From NCBI RefSeq assembly GCF_019278565.1, contig NZ_CP058988.1, forward strand, positions 868,001 through 932,000: a stretch of DNA of 64,000 bases, written 5' to 3'. The DNA is from Cellulophaga sp. HaHa_2_95. GTDB taxonomy: Bacteria; Bacteroidota; Bacteroidia; Flavobacteriales; Flavobacteriaceae. A program made the position numbers and the translations under genes. The notes below the pieces were generated by a model, which ran no database searches, was not told the DNA's origin, and saw only the letters and a list, made by a program, of their open reading frames with translations. Within the stretch, counting starts at the first letter, position 1, and the number at the start of each line of letters is the position of its first letter. Shown here in pieces: positions 17,109 through 25,271 of the stretch.

Positions 17109-17658
17109 GTTAGTTGTTTTTTTAGTTGTTACAATATTAGCTGTAGCAGGGTGTACGGAAGATAGTATAATGCCAAAACCAAAAGCTATGCTGCGTTTGG
17201 ATTATCCTATGGCGAATGAGGTGCTGTTAGAAACAGATCGTTTTTCGTTTAATTATAATGATCGAGCTAAGCCTATAATCAAAAATCAAAATGCTATTGT
17301 TATAGATTACCCTTCTATGCGTGGTTCTATATTTGTGACGCATAAAAAAGTAGAGGGTAATTTGAATAAGCTGATCGCAGATGCAGAAAAATTGTCTTTA
17401 GATCATATGAAAAAGGCAGATAATATTCAGCCTAGAACATTTATTAATGAGGAAAATAAGGTATATGGCACTTATTTTCAAATCATAGGGGATGCCGCTT
17501 CGCAATCGCAGTTTTATTTAACAGATAGTGTTCAGCACTTCATAACAGGCTCTGTCTATTTTTATTCTAAGCCTAATTACGATTCTATTTTGCCCGCAGC
17601 CAATTATCTTCAGGAAGATATGCGCGCTATTATGGAAACTTTGCGTTGGAAAAACTAA
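17098..17658 (+). CDS. gldD: Gliding motility lipoprotein GldD
   Basis: This 186-residue lipoprotein has a hydrophobic leader and lipobox (LAVAGC, Cys19). The mature part has KPKAMLRLDYPMANEVLLE and DYPSMRGSIFVTHKKVEGN, typical of GldD. GldD is needed for gliding in Flavobacterium and probably sits in the cell envelope with other Gld proteins. It overlaps gldE by 11 nt, so the two are translationally coupled. This pair is the clearest marker that the organism belongs to the gliding Bacteroidota. Confidence 0.92.
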   Translation: MKNRLVVFLVVTILAVAGCTEDSIMPKPKAMLRLDYPMANEVLLETDRFSFNYNDRAKPIIKNQNAIVIDYPSMRGSIFVTHKKVEGNLNKLIADAEKLSLDHMKKADNIQPRTFINEENKVYGTYFQIIGDAASQSQFYLTDSVQHFITGSVYFYSKPNYDSILPAANYLQEDMRAIMETLRWKN

Positions 17659-17670
17659 CGAAGAAACTCC

Positions 17671-18087
17671 TTATTTTAAAAGAGCTTCTGCGTTTTCAAT
17701 ACTTGTATTCATTTTATCTCTTAAAGCTTTTACTTTAACCTCTTCCTCGTCTAAAAAGCGTTGCTTTTCTTTGGTTAATTTTTTCCCTTTCATGATCTCA
17801 TCAGATTCAAAACGATCGCCAAAACCTTTCATCCATTCCATCATAGATTTGTTGGCATCTCTTAAGTCTGCTTGAGCGTTTAAGAGTGTTTCCGTGGAAT
17901 CTGTTTCTTGAATTTTTTCATCTATTTTGCTAATCAATCTTCCTATAGTGCTCATTTTAGGCATCACTTCATCGTGAACCGCCATGACTTGTTGCATTTG
18001 TGTAGGGACTTCTTTTGTGTCAGAATCTTTGCAAGAAAAGGTTAATGATATTGCTATAACTGAGAGGATAAGGCCTAGTTTTTTCAT
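17671..18087 (-). CDS. Small helical lipoprotein, function unknown
   Basis: This is a 138-residue lipoprotein. The signal peptide MKKLGLILSVIAISLTFSC carries the lipobox cysteine at 19, and the rest is almost entirely helical and charged (DLRDANKSMMEWMKGFGDRF, EEEVKVKALRDKMNTS). Heptad-like spacing suggests a helical bundle. Similar small lipoproteins are common in Flavobacteriaceae and some are annotated as viral A-type inclusion-like only because of their coiled coil. Its stop lies 13 nt from the convergent gldD stop with no hairpin between. Confidence 0.7.
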   Translation of the reverse strand: MKKLGLILSVIAISLTFSCKDSDTKEVPTQMQQVMAVHDEVMPKMSTIGRLISKIDEKIQETDSTETLLNAQADLRDANKSMMEWMKGFGDRFESDEIMKGKKLTKEKQRFLDEEEVKVKALRDKMNTSIENAEALLK

Positions 18088-18173
18088 AATTTATTATTGT
18101 ACTGCAAAGATACTATATCTTTCTTTTTTAAAGTTTGCAAAGCGCGGTTAGAATGTTTTTTTGTTGAACTGTT

Positions 18174-18217
18174 AAAAAAAACCCTTCAAAACTAAATAAT
18201 TAGCATTGAAGGGTTTT
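18174..18217 (-). terminator. Terminator of the M16 peptidase operon
   Basis: AAACCCTTCAA (18179-18189) pairs with TTGAAGGGTTT (18206-18216). On the reverse strand it is followed by a T-run. It lies 23 nt beyond the stop of the second M16 gene. Confidence 0.8.
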
Positions 18218-18239
18218 GGGTGTTATTTTAAGGTTTTAT

Positions 18240-20318
18240 TTACTCAAAATCGGCATCTGTAATTCCTTTATTAACAGTAGCGGAAATTAATTTGCTTTCC
18301 ATTTTTTGCGGACCTAAAGAAGCAGATTTTGTGCCTGGAAATTTAATTCCTTCTATTTCTTGATAGTCAGATAATTCAGCCTCTTGTGCTTGTGTCTGTC
18401 CGTTCATGCTAGTAGTAGAAACTTCTTTCACCTTAAGGCCTGTTTCAACTGCGTAGAAATAAGAAGCAGAAACTACTTCTCCAGGAACATCAATTTTATA
18501 CGCTTTTACTCCATTAACGTCTTCAACACCTGCAAGTTTTGCCTTTCCGGTAGCCATAAACGTCTGTTCAGGAAAAATACCTAAAGCGTTTTTCATGTCG
18601 GCAACCATATTCTCTGGCAAAGGCATTTTGTTGCCACCTTGTTTCATGTATAATTCATCACCTTTAGCTATAACACCTTGCATAGGAGCGTCATTCATAT
18701 ACATCGTCATAGCGTATTTGTCTGCCGTTCTTTTTTCTTCTGTTTTTATCTTAGATCCCATTGCGGAGCCTTCGTAAACCAAGATTAGAGAAGTGATAGC
18801 ATTTATTTTGTCTTTTCCGCCAATAGCTTCAAAATAATTGTCAATTACGGTTTGTGCAGATACACCTTCTGGTAATGCAGCATTGTAATCGGGCTTTTCG
18901 GTCGAATTTATTTTTTTATCGTAATACTTTACAGGAATTGTTTTTCCGTTGAAAGTTACTTTTTCTAAATTCTCAAGAACTTCACTTCCTTTACCGGCAA
19001 CGACTATTCTGGCGTTAGCAGTCGTGAAATACTTGTTGGCAGCTTTTTGTACATCGGCAACCGTTACAGCATTGATGCGTTCTAGATAGGTCTTATAGTA
19101 ATCTTTAGGTAATCCTTCTGTCTCAATGTTTAAAGCATACCCAGCAATAGTTTCTGGGCGCTCTAATGCCATTATAAAACGACCGATATACTTAGCCTTT
19201 GTGTTTGCTAAATCTTTTTCAGTAACAGGCTGTGTTTTGATTTTATCTATTTCTTTTAAGATTTCAACGATAGAACTATCGGTTACCGCATTTCTAACTT
19301 GAGCAGTAGCTCTAAATCTTGCGGGTGCATATTTGTCATTACCTAGGCTAGAGTAGGAGCCATAAGTATATCCTTTATCTTCTCTTAAATTTAAAAACAA
19401 ACGTCCTTCTCCGCCACCACCAAGAATTTGGTTGGTAATTAAAGCTGGAAAGTAATCTGGATCACTCATTTTTAAGTCTACTAAACTTTCTACAGCTATT
19501 TCAGATTGTACAGCATTAGGTACATCTACAAAGTTTATTTGTGTGTATTGAACGTCTGAAGGTTTAGAGAATTGAAATGATGGAGGTGTTGCCTTTGTCC
19601 AAGTGGTAAAATTCTTCTTAACTAATTTCTCTACCTCTTTTACGTTCACATCACCAATAATAATTAGGTAAGCATTAGCAGGGACAAAATAGTTGGAGTA
19701 AAACTTTTGAACATCAGTAAGATTAATGTTGTTAATGCTTTCTGCGGTACTGAACTCTCCATAAGGATGATTTTTTCCGTAAGCTAAAGCAGTTTGTGCT
19801 TTGTTGGCGATAGAGGCTACATCATTCTCTTCCGATTTAATTCCAGTAAGAATTTTTTCTTTTTCCTTATCAAATTCTTCCTGTGTGAAGTTAGGATTTA
19901 TAGCGGCATCAGCCATCAATTCAATAATTCTAGGAAAATATTTAGATAAAGAAGAAGCAAAAGCGCTTTGTGATCCAAAATTGATACTAGCGCCTAGAAA
20001 ATCAACCTCTTGGTTGAAATCATCTTTAGAGATCGTTTTGGATCCATTTCCTAATAAGCTAGAAACGAATGCGCTTACACCTGCTTTGTCTCCTTCTGCA
20101 ACTGGTGGGTTGTCTATTCTTAACTGAATAGAAACTCTTGGTAGCTTATGATTCTCAACCACTAAAACTTTAAGTCCGTTTTTAAGTTCAAAACGTTGTG
20201 GCTCTTTTAAATTGATTTCTGGAGCAGGTCCTGCCTTAGGCATGACACTCCTGTCTATTTGTGCATTGGATGCCATGGCAAATAATGCAAAAACTAATGT
20301 AATATATATATTTTTCAT
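18240..20318 (-). CDS. M16 peptidase-like protein, zinc site absent, with extra C-terminal domain
   Basis: This is a 692-residue exported protein. The signal peptide is MKNIYITLVFALFAMASNAQ. Two M16 half-domains follow (about 45-250 and 260-470). The position where active M16 enzymes have HxxEH reads VSAFVSSLLGNGSK, so this subunit cannot bind catalytic zinc. RxxxxY-type contacts remain (REDKGYTYGSYSSLG). Residues 480-692 form an extra beta-rich domain resembling a LolA-like lipoprotein-carrier fold. It follows a catalytically complete M16 gene by 28 nt. The two probably form an alpha/beta heterodimer like mitochondrial processing peptidase, acting in the periplasm. Confidence 0.85.
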   Translation of the reverse strand: MKNIYITLVFALFAMASNAQIDRSVMPKAGPAPEINLKEPQRFELKNGLKVLVVENHKLPRVSIQLRIDNPPVAEGDKAGVSAFVSSLLGNGSKTISKDDFNQEVDFLGASINFGSQSAFASSLSKYFPRIIELMADAAINPNFTQEEFDKEKEKILTGIKSEENDVASIANKAQTALAYGKNHPYGEFSTAESINNINLTDVQKFYSNYFVPANAYLIIIGDVNVKEVEKLVKKNFTTWTKATPPSFQFSKPSDVQYTQINFVDVPNAVQSEIAVESLVDLKMSDPDYFPALITNQILGGGGEGRLFLNLREDKGYTYGSYSSLGNDKYAPARFRATAQVRNAVTDSSIVEILKEIDKIKTQPVTEKDLANTKAKYIGRFIMALERPETIAGYALNIETEGLPKDYYKTYLERINAVTVADVQKAANKYFTTANARIVVAGKGSEVLENLEKVTFNGKTIPVKYYDKKINSTEKPDYNAALPEGVSAQTVIDNYFEAIGGKDKINAITSLILVYEGSAMGSKIKTEEKRTADKYAMTMYMNDAPMQGVIAKGDELYMKQGGNKMPLPENMVADMKNALGIFPEQTFMATGKAKLAGVEDVNGVKAYKIDVPGEVVSASYFYAVETGLKVKEVSTTSMNGQTQAQEAELSDYQEIEGIKFPGTKSASLGPQKMESKLISATVNKGITDADFE

Positions 20319-20346
20319 GTGTGCTTTATTTATCTCAGGGTGCTAA

Positions 20347-21669
20347 TTAATTCGCTGGTTTTTCTTCTGGTAAATATTCTAAAACAACTCTTTGGTTAGG
20401 ATTTAGGTATTTTTTAGCAACGGCTTTAATCTCTTCGCGAGTAATAGATCTGTAAATGTCAATTTCAGTGTTGATTAGGTTGGTGTCATCATAAAGCATA
20501 TAGTTACTTACTAATGAATTAGCAATACCTTCAACACTGGCATTAGAATTCACGAAATTATTTTCAAATATATTCTGAAGTTTTTGAAATTCATTTTCGG
20601 AAATTAATTCCGTTTGTAGTTTTACAATTTCTTCGTCAATTTCTTTTTGAATTGCTTCTAGGGTGTTTTCACCTACGGGTAGTCCGCCTACGATATAAGT
20701 TCCATAATCTTCTTGAGAACCGTTGAACGCAAACACTTGTAGTGCCATTTTCTTTTCATCAACAATTTTCTTGTACAGTCTTGAGCTTTTACCATCACTT
20801 AAAATAGTGGAGACCATATCTAATACATAAGCTTCTCTATTGGTTTGTTCAGGAGTACGATATCCTAACATGATTAATGGAATTTGAATGTTTGGATCTC
20901 TAAATTCTGCTTTGATTGTTTGTGTAATAGGCTCTTCCTTAAAAGTCTCTCTTTTAATAGCGTCACCTTTTGGAATGCTGCCAAAATAATCTTGAATCAT
21001 TTTTTTTGTAGCGCTCATCTCAAAATCTCCAGCAACCACTAGTGAAGCGTTGTTAGGAACATAGTACATTTTGTTAAACTTTTTAAAATCCTCTAAAGTA
21101 GCACTCGCTAAGTGCTCTAAAGAACCAATAGTTTGCCAGCGGTAAGGATGGTTTTTAAATAAGTTTTTGGACATTACTTCTCTCCAACGGCCATAAGGAG
21201 CATTATCATAGCTTCTTCTCTTTTCTTCCTGAACAACTTCTTTCTGTGTGTCTACGCCAATTTTATTAATGATAGGATGTAGCATACGTTCAGATTCTAA
21301 CCATAATCCTAATTCAAGGTTGTTAGAAGGGAAAACTTCATAATAATAGGTTCTGTCTTGTGTGGTGTTTGCATTATTTTGGCCTCCATTGGATGCCACA
21401 ATTTCAAACCATTTACCGCGCTCAATATTTTCTGTTCCTTCGAAAAGCAAGTGCTCAAAGAAGTGAGCGAAACCTGTTTTTTCTGGATCTTCATCTTTAG
21501 CGCCCACATGATACATTACGGCAGTTGTTACTAATGGTGCACTATTATCTTGGTGTAAGATAACGTGTAGACCATTTTCTAAGTCATACTCTTCAAAAGC
21601 CACTTCTTGGGCTTGCATCCCAAGAGCAACTAAGGAAAGTGATGCAGCTAGAACTAATTTTCTTCTCAT
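20347..21669 (-). CDS. M16 family zinc metallopeptidase, catalytic subunit
   Basis: This is a 440-residue exported protease: signal peptide to MQAQ (about 1-21), then the inverted zinc motif HFFEH at 69-73 in GFAHFFEHLLFEGT. The third ligand is supplied from EEKRRSYDN near residue 149. The second half-domain (about 230-430) is complete. M16 enzymes degrade or trim peptides held in a closed chamber; the substrate here is unknown. It is the first gene of a two-gene operon with an M16-like partner that lacks the zinc motif. Confidence 0.9.
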   Translation of the reverse strand: MRRKLVLAASLSLVALGMQAQEVAFEEYDLENGLHVILHQDNSAPLVTTAVMYHVGAKDEDPEKTGFAHFFEHLLFEGTENIERGKWFEIVASNGGQNNANTTQDRTYYYEVFPSNNLELGLWLESERMLHPIINKIGVDTQKEVVQEEKRRSYDNAPYGRWREVMSKNLFKNHPYRWQTIGSLEHLASATLEDFKKFNKMYYVPNNASLVVAGDFEMSATKKMIQDYFGSIPKGDAIKRETFKEEPITQTIKAEFRDPNIQIPLIMLGYRTPEQTNREAYVLDMVSTILSDGKSSRLYKKIVDEKKMALQVFAFNGSQEDYGTYIVGGLPVGENTLEAIQKEIDEEIVKLQTELISENEFQKLQNIFENNFVNSNASVEGIANSLVSNYMLYDDTNLINTEIDIYRSITREEIKAVAKKYLNPNQRVVLEYLPEEKPAN

Positions 21670-21878
21670 TTTAATAGTGTTATATAGTATTGTTTGCCGA
21701 TAAATTTAAGAATTATTGACAATAATTTGACTATTTGTATCTGGGAATTATCATTTGTTACAATAAAATGGACTTTTTTCTACAATTACTTTTTAAATAA
21801 TTGATTATTAGTAGATTGTGTTATGAGTGCTGCCTTTTTTTTCTTAAATTAAACGAAGTAATTTAAAATGATAAGATT

Positions 21879-22322
21879 ATGAAAAAATTTACGCTACCCA
21901 TTAGGTTTGGTATTGCTACTAGTGGTTGTTTAATTGCCTATTTTCTCGTGTTGTCCTTATTTAATTTACATGTTAATGGGTTCTACAGTTTATTTAATAG
22001 TATAATTACTGGTTTCGGGATTTATGAGGCTATTAAGTTCACTAAAGTTTTAAAAGGGAAAACATTTGATTACCGCCAAGGATTTGCTGCAGGAATTACG
22101 ACCGGTTTTCTTGCCACCCTAATTTTTACGGTGTTTTTTGCCTTTTATGCCACAGAAATTAATATTGAATTTTTGCCTGAACTTTCTAAAGTATGGTTTA
22201 AGGAATATCATACGGGAGAGGGTTTGTTGTTTTTTACCGTGGCGATAATGGGCTTTGCTACATCAGTAGTACTTACCTTAGCATTTATGCAGTTGTTTAA
22301 GTCTTCTAATAATTTAAAATGA
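21879..22322 (+). CDS. DUF4199 family membrane protein
   Basis: This is a 147-residue protein with four hydrophobic segments (about 10-30, 38-54, 72-95 and 118-140). The second and third are separated by a KTFDYRQGFAAGITTGF stretch typical of DUF4199. No catalytic residues are seen. The family is widespread in Bacteroidota and of unknown function. The DNA upstream (21670-21878) is AT-rich with no promoter I can call firmly. Confidence 0.78.
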   Translation: MKKFTLPIRFGIATSGCLIAYFLVLSLFNLHVNGFYSLFNSIITGFGIYEAIKFTKVLKGKTFDYRQGFAAGITTGFLATLIFTVFFAFYATEINIEFLPELSKVWFKEYHTGEGLLFFTVAIMGFATSVVLTLAFMQLFKSSNNLK

Positions 22323-22372
22323 TTTTAAGTTTAATTTCCTTAAAAAACACTTGCTGGTTAAGTATTTAGCAG

Positions 22373-22380
22373 TATATTTG
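22373..22380 (+). promoter_or_regulatory. Promoter core of the rplU-rpmA operon
   Basis: TATATTTG, followed by CA, is an exact -7 match, with a TTG at 22351-22353 as -33 partner (19 nt between). The leader then holds a short hairpin, CGCCTA/TAGGTG with one G-U pair, near 22384-22403. Confidence 0.75.
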
Positions 22381-22433
22381 CACCCGCCTAATGAAATAGG
22401 TGATAAAATATTGATTAATAACAAACACAAGCT

Positions 22434-23081
22434 ATGTACGCAATTGTAGAGATAGCAGGGCAGCAATTTAAAGTTGCGAAAGACCAAAAAGTGTATGTTC
22501 ACCGTTTACAGAACGAAGAAGGTAGCAAAGTTACTTTTGACAACGTTCTTTTATTAGAAGACGGTAGCAACATTACTATTGGCGCCCCAGCTATAGACGG
22601 AGCCGCTGTTGAGGCAAAAGTCATTAAGCACCTTAAAGGTGACAAAGTAATCGTTTTTAAGAAAAAAAGACGTAAAGGTTACAAAGTTAAAAACGGTCAC
22701 AGACAGTATTTAACTGAATTAGTAATTGAAAGCATAGTTTCTTCAGGTGCTAAAAAAGCAGAGAAGAAAGCAGAGCCTAAAAAAGAAGCTGTAAAAGCCG
22801 CTCCTAAAAAAGCAGCCGCTAAAGCTACTGACAAAGCTGACGACTTGAAAAAAGTTGAAGGTATTGGGCCAAAAATTGCTGAAACATTGGTTGCTGCAGG
22901 AATTTCAACTTTTGCTGAATTAGCAAAAACTGATGCTGCAAAAATCTCTGAAATCATCGCCGACGTTCGTGGAAATCACGTAACTGACACATGGCCAGCG
23001 CAAGCTAAATTAGCTGCTGAAGGTAAGTGGGATGAGTTGAAAAAATGGCAAGATGAATTAGATGGTGGGAAACCAGCATAA
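22434..23081 (+). CDS. rplU: Ribosomal protein bL21 with C-terminal helix-hairpin-helix extension
   Basis: Residues 1-103 are an ordinary bL21 (MYAIVEIAGQQFKVAKDQ, FKKKRRKGYKVKNGHRQYL). The protein does not stop there. A Lys/Ala-rich linker (105-137, AKKAEKKAEPKKEAVKAAPK) leads to a compact domain (138-215). That domain contains KKVEGIGPKIAETLVAAGI, a helix-hairpin-helix of the kind that binds nucleic acid, and a tryptophan-containing helical end. The total of 215 residues is about twice normal. I recall similar extensions in other Flavobacteriaceae. It is transcribed with rpmA, 26 nt downstream. Confidence 0.95.
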   Translation: MYAIVEIAGQQFKVAKDQKVYVHRLQNEEGSKVTFDNVLLLEDGSNITIGAPAIDGAAVEAKVIKHLKGDKVIVFKKKRRKGYKVKNGHRQYLTELVIESIVSSGAKKAEKKAEPKKEAVKAAPKKAAAKATDKADDLKKVEGIGPKIAETLVAAGISTFAELAKTDAAKISEIIADVRGNHVTDTWPAQAKLAAEGKWDELKKWQDELDGGKPA

Positions 23082-23107
23082 GTTTAACAAAATAAAACCG
23101 TAACAAA

Positions 23108-23368
23108 ATGGCACATAAGAAAGGTGTAGGTAGTTCTAAAAACGGTAGAGAATCAGAATCGAAACGTTTAGGTGTTAAGATTTTTGGTGGTCAGGCTGCT
23201 ATTGCTGGTAACGTATTAGTTAGACAGCGTGGAACTAGACACAATCCAGGTGAAAATGTATACGCAGGAAAAGATCACACTTTACACGCTCGTGTAGATG
23301 GTATCGTAAAATTCCAAAAGAAAGCGGGAGGGAAATCTTTCGTATCTATTGAGCCTTTCGAAGCTTAA
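23108..23368 (+). CDS. rpmA: Ribosomal protein bL27
   Basis: This is an 86-residue protein of standard length. It begins [20 protein letters not shown] and contains the conserved [23 protein letters not shown]. The N-terminal tail reaches the peptidyl-transferase centre of the 50S subunit. There is no N-terminal extension of the kind cleaved by Prp in Firmicutes. It follows rplU in the usual order and is closed by a hairpin terminator. Confidence 0.97.
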   Translation: MAHKKGVGSSKNGRESESKRLGVKIFGGQAAIAGNVLVRQRGTRHNPGENVYAGKDHTLHARVDGIVKFQKKAGGKSFVSIEPFEA

Positions 23369-23394
23369 GAGATAATTTCTTTATACAAAATAAT

Positions 23395-23430
23395 ACCCTT
23401 TATTGCTTTCATTAGCGATAAAGGGTTTTT
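23395..23430 (+). terminator. Terminator after rpmA
   Basis: ACCCTTTAT (23395-23403) pairs with ATAAAGGGT (23418-23426), with inner GCT/AGC pairs, followed by a T5 run. Confidence 0.8.
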
Positions 23431-23522
23431 GCGTTGCACCCTAACTTTACTTAATCATAATACCTGCTTAAACTTAAGATTAAGCCAATCTTGTACTTTT
23501 CAAAATTAAATACAGGTATTGC

Positions 23523-25112
23523 GTGTTCTCAAAACTATTCCTTTTCTTTCTTTTCATTTTTTTAAATACAGCGCAACTCATTTCTCAGGAAGCGGAGCAA
23601 TTTGGTGTAGCTAAGGATAGTATTGATCTTGTTTTTATAAGGTTAAATGAACGCCTTAAAAGTGAATTAAAATCTTCAGATACGCGAACTACAGCTACAG
23701 CACACTTGAAGCTAGGCATTTTTTGCCAAGAGAATGAAGTGTATTCTGAAGCTATAAATCAGTTTAACAAAGCAATTTTATTACTAGGAAAAGAAAATCA
23801 TGAAAGTTTATTTCTCGAATTAGTAAATAGACTGGGAATTGTTCATTTACAACTTAAAAACTATAAGGAAGCGGAAAATTATTTCCGAATAGGACTTGAA
23901 AAAGCTTCGTTGCAAAAAAATAAGACGCAATTAGCCTATGCCAAAAGTAATCTTGGAACTTCTTTTGAAAAGCAACAACGATATGATGAGGCTTTGAAAT
24001 TTCAAAAAGAAAGTATAGAATTATACTTAGCGCTTGAAGATGTCGAAGGGGTATCTATCGTGTATGAAAATATAGGGAGTGTCTACGAAGATTTAGAACA
24101 GTATCAAAAAGCACTTGGTTATTTTCAGAAATCTCTGGAATATCATGCATCAACTACAGATGCACGCTTCGCAAATATTTTAAATAATTTGGGTGATGCA
24201 TACCGGAAATCAAAATCGTGCGAGAAAGGTTTTCAATATACTCAAAAAGCGCTAGAGGTTTCCAAAACACTCGGCAATGCTCATGAAGTGGCTAGTAGTC
24301 ATAAAGATTTGGCAGAGAATTTTGAATGTTTGGGAAACTATGCAATGTCCGTATATCATCTAAATGAATTTATTCGTATCGACAAAGAAAATAAACGAGT
24401 GCAAAATGCTAACCAAGGGCGTGCACTTCAGATTATTTATGATACAAAGGAGAAGGAGTCGCGAATTCAATTGTTACTACAAAATAGCAAGATTGATCGT
24501 GCTCAGAAGGCAATACTTATGGTTTCCGTAGTGTGTTTTTTCATTTTCATAATTCTTGGGTATAGGAATGTAAAGAAAAAACGTATACAGACAGAAAAGG
24601 AAGCTAGATACAAGCAACAACTGTTACAGGTAGAGTTAAGTAAAAAGCATTTGGAAGAAGAGAATTTACTGCGGGAAGTAGCGGTTAAAAACGCATCATT
24701 ATCAAGATACAGCTTGTATATCTCTCAGAAAAATAAAATGTTGGCAGACTTTTCGCTGACCCTGAAGAATTCGTTAGAAAGAAATAATATAGATTTAAAA
24801 AGGAAGCTTAAAGCCTTGATTAAGGAAATCGATTTTAATTTATCACAGGAGCAGGAATGGGGGGAGTTCATGGTGCTGTTCCAAGAAACGCACCCAGCAT
24901 ATCAAGATCAAATTAATAGCAAGGCCTTGGAGGTTTTGTCTCCGGCAGAATTTAGATTAAGTATTCTTTTAAAGCTTGGGTTGTCATCTAAAGAAATAGC
25001 TTCAATTTTAAGATTAACACCCGATAGTGTTAGAGTTTCTAGATACCGTCTAAGAAAAAAATTACCCATTACCTCTAAAGAAGATTTAACTGCTTTTTTG
25101 CGTTCCATATAG
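23523..25112 (+). CDS. TPR-repeat membrane-anchored LuxR-type transcription regulator
   Basis: This 529-residue protein has a signal-like N-terminus (to LISQ), then five to six tetratricopeptide repeats (about 60-290; for example YSEAINQFNKAILLL, YDEALKFQKESIELY, YQKALGYFQKSLEYH). A transmembrane helix (about 337-358) and a coiled coil (360-430) follow. The C-terminal helix-turn-helix (about 470-525, SPAEFRLSILLKLGLSSKEIAS) is of the LuxR/sigma-4 type. So a periplasmic TPR sensor is joined through the membrane to a cytosolic DNA-binding domain. The start is GTG at 23523. It stands directly upstream of a TonB receptor and phytase and is the likely regulator of that locus. Confidence 0.83.
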   Translation: MFSKLFLFFLFIFLNTAQLISQEAEQFGVAKDSIDLVFIRLNERLKSELKSSDTRTTATAHLKLGIFCQENEVYSEAINQFNKAILLLGKENHESLFLELVNRLGIVHLQLKNYKEAENYFRIGLEKASLQKNKTQLAYAKSNLGTSFEKQQRYDEALKFQKESIELYLALEDVEGVSIVYENIGSVYEDLEQYQKALGYFQKSLEYHASTTDARFANILNNLGDAYRKSKSCEKGFQYTQKALEVSKTLGNAHEVASSHKDLAENFECLGNYAMSVYHLNEFIRIDKENKRVQNANQGRALQIIYDTKEKESRIQLLLQNSKIDRAQKAILMVSVVCFFIFIILGYRNVKKKRIQTEKEARYKQQLLQVELSKKHLEEENLLREVAVKNASLSRYSLYISQKNKMLADFSLTLKNSLERNNIDLKRKLKALIKEIDFNLSQEQEWGEFMVLFQETHPAYQDQINSKALEVLSPAEFRLSILLKLGLSSKEIASILRLTPDSVRVSRYRLRKKLPITSKEDLTAFLRSI

Positions 25113-25248
25113 CCCTTTTTTGCTATTGTTTCTAGTAGGTTATTGCAATGTAAATTAATCTTTATTGTTGCCTTGTTGTTTCCTTTGTTTTAAGCCATTG
25201 TTGCCATTTTGTTTTCATTAAAAAAACATTCTATGTGTTTGATATACA

Positions 25249-25256
25249 TAATTTTG
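25249..25256 (+). promoter_or_regulatory. -7 promoter element of the receptor-phytase operon
   Basis: TAATTTTG matches TAnnTTTG and lies 15 nt before the receptor ATG. Upstream, ATTGTTGCC occurs twice (25164-25172 and 25197-25205), 33 bp apart, as a possible operator. Confidence 0.5.
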
Positions 25257-25271
25257 GACTGTAAATAACCA

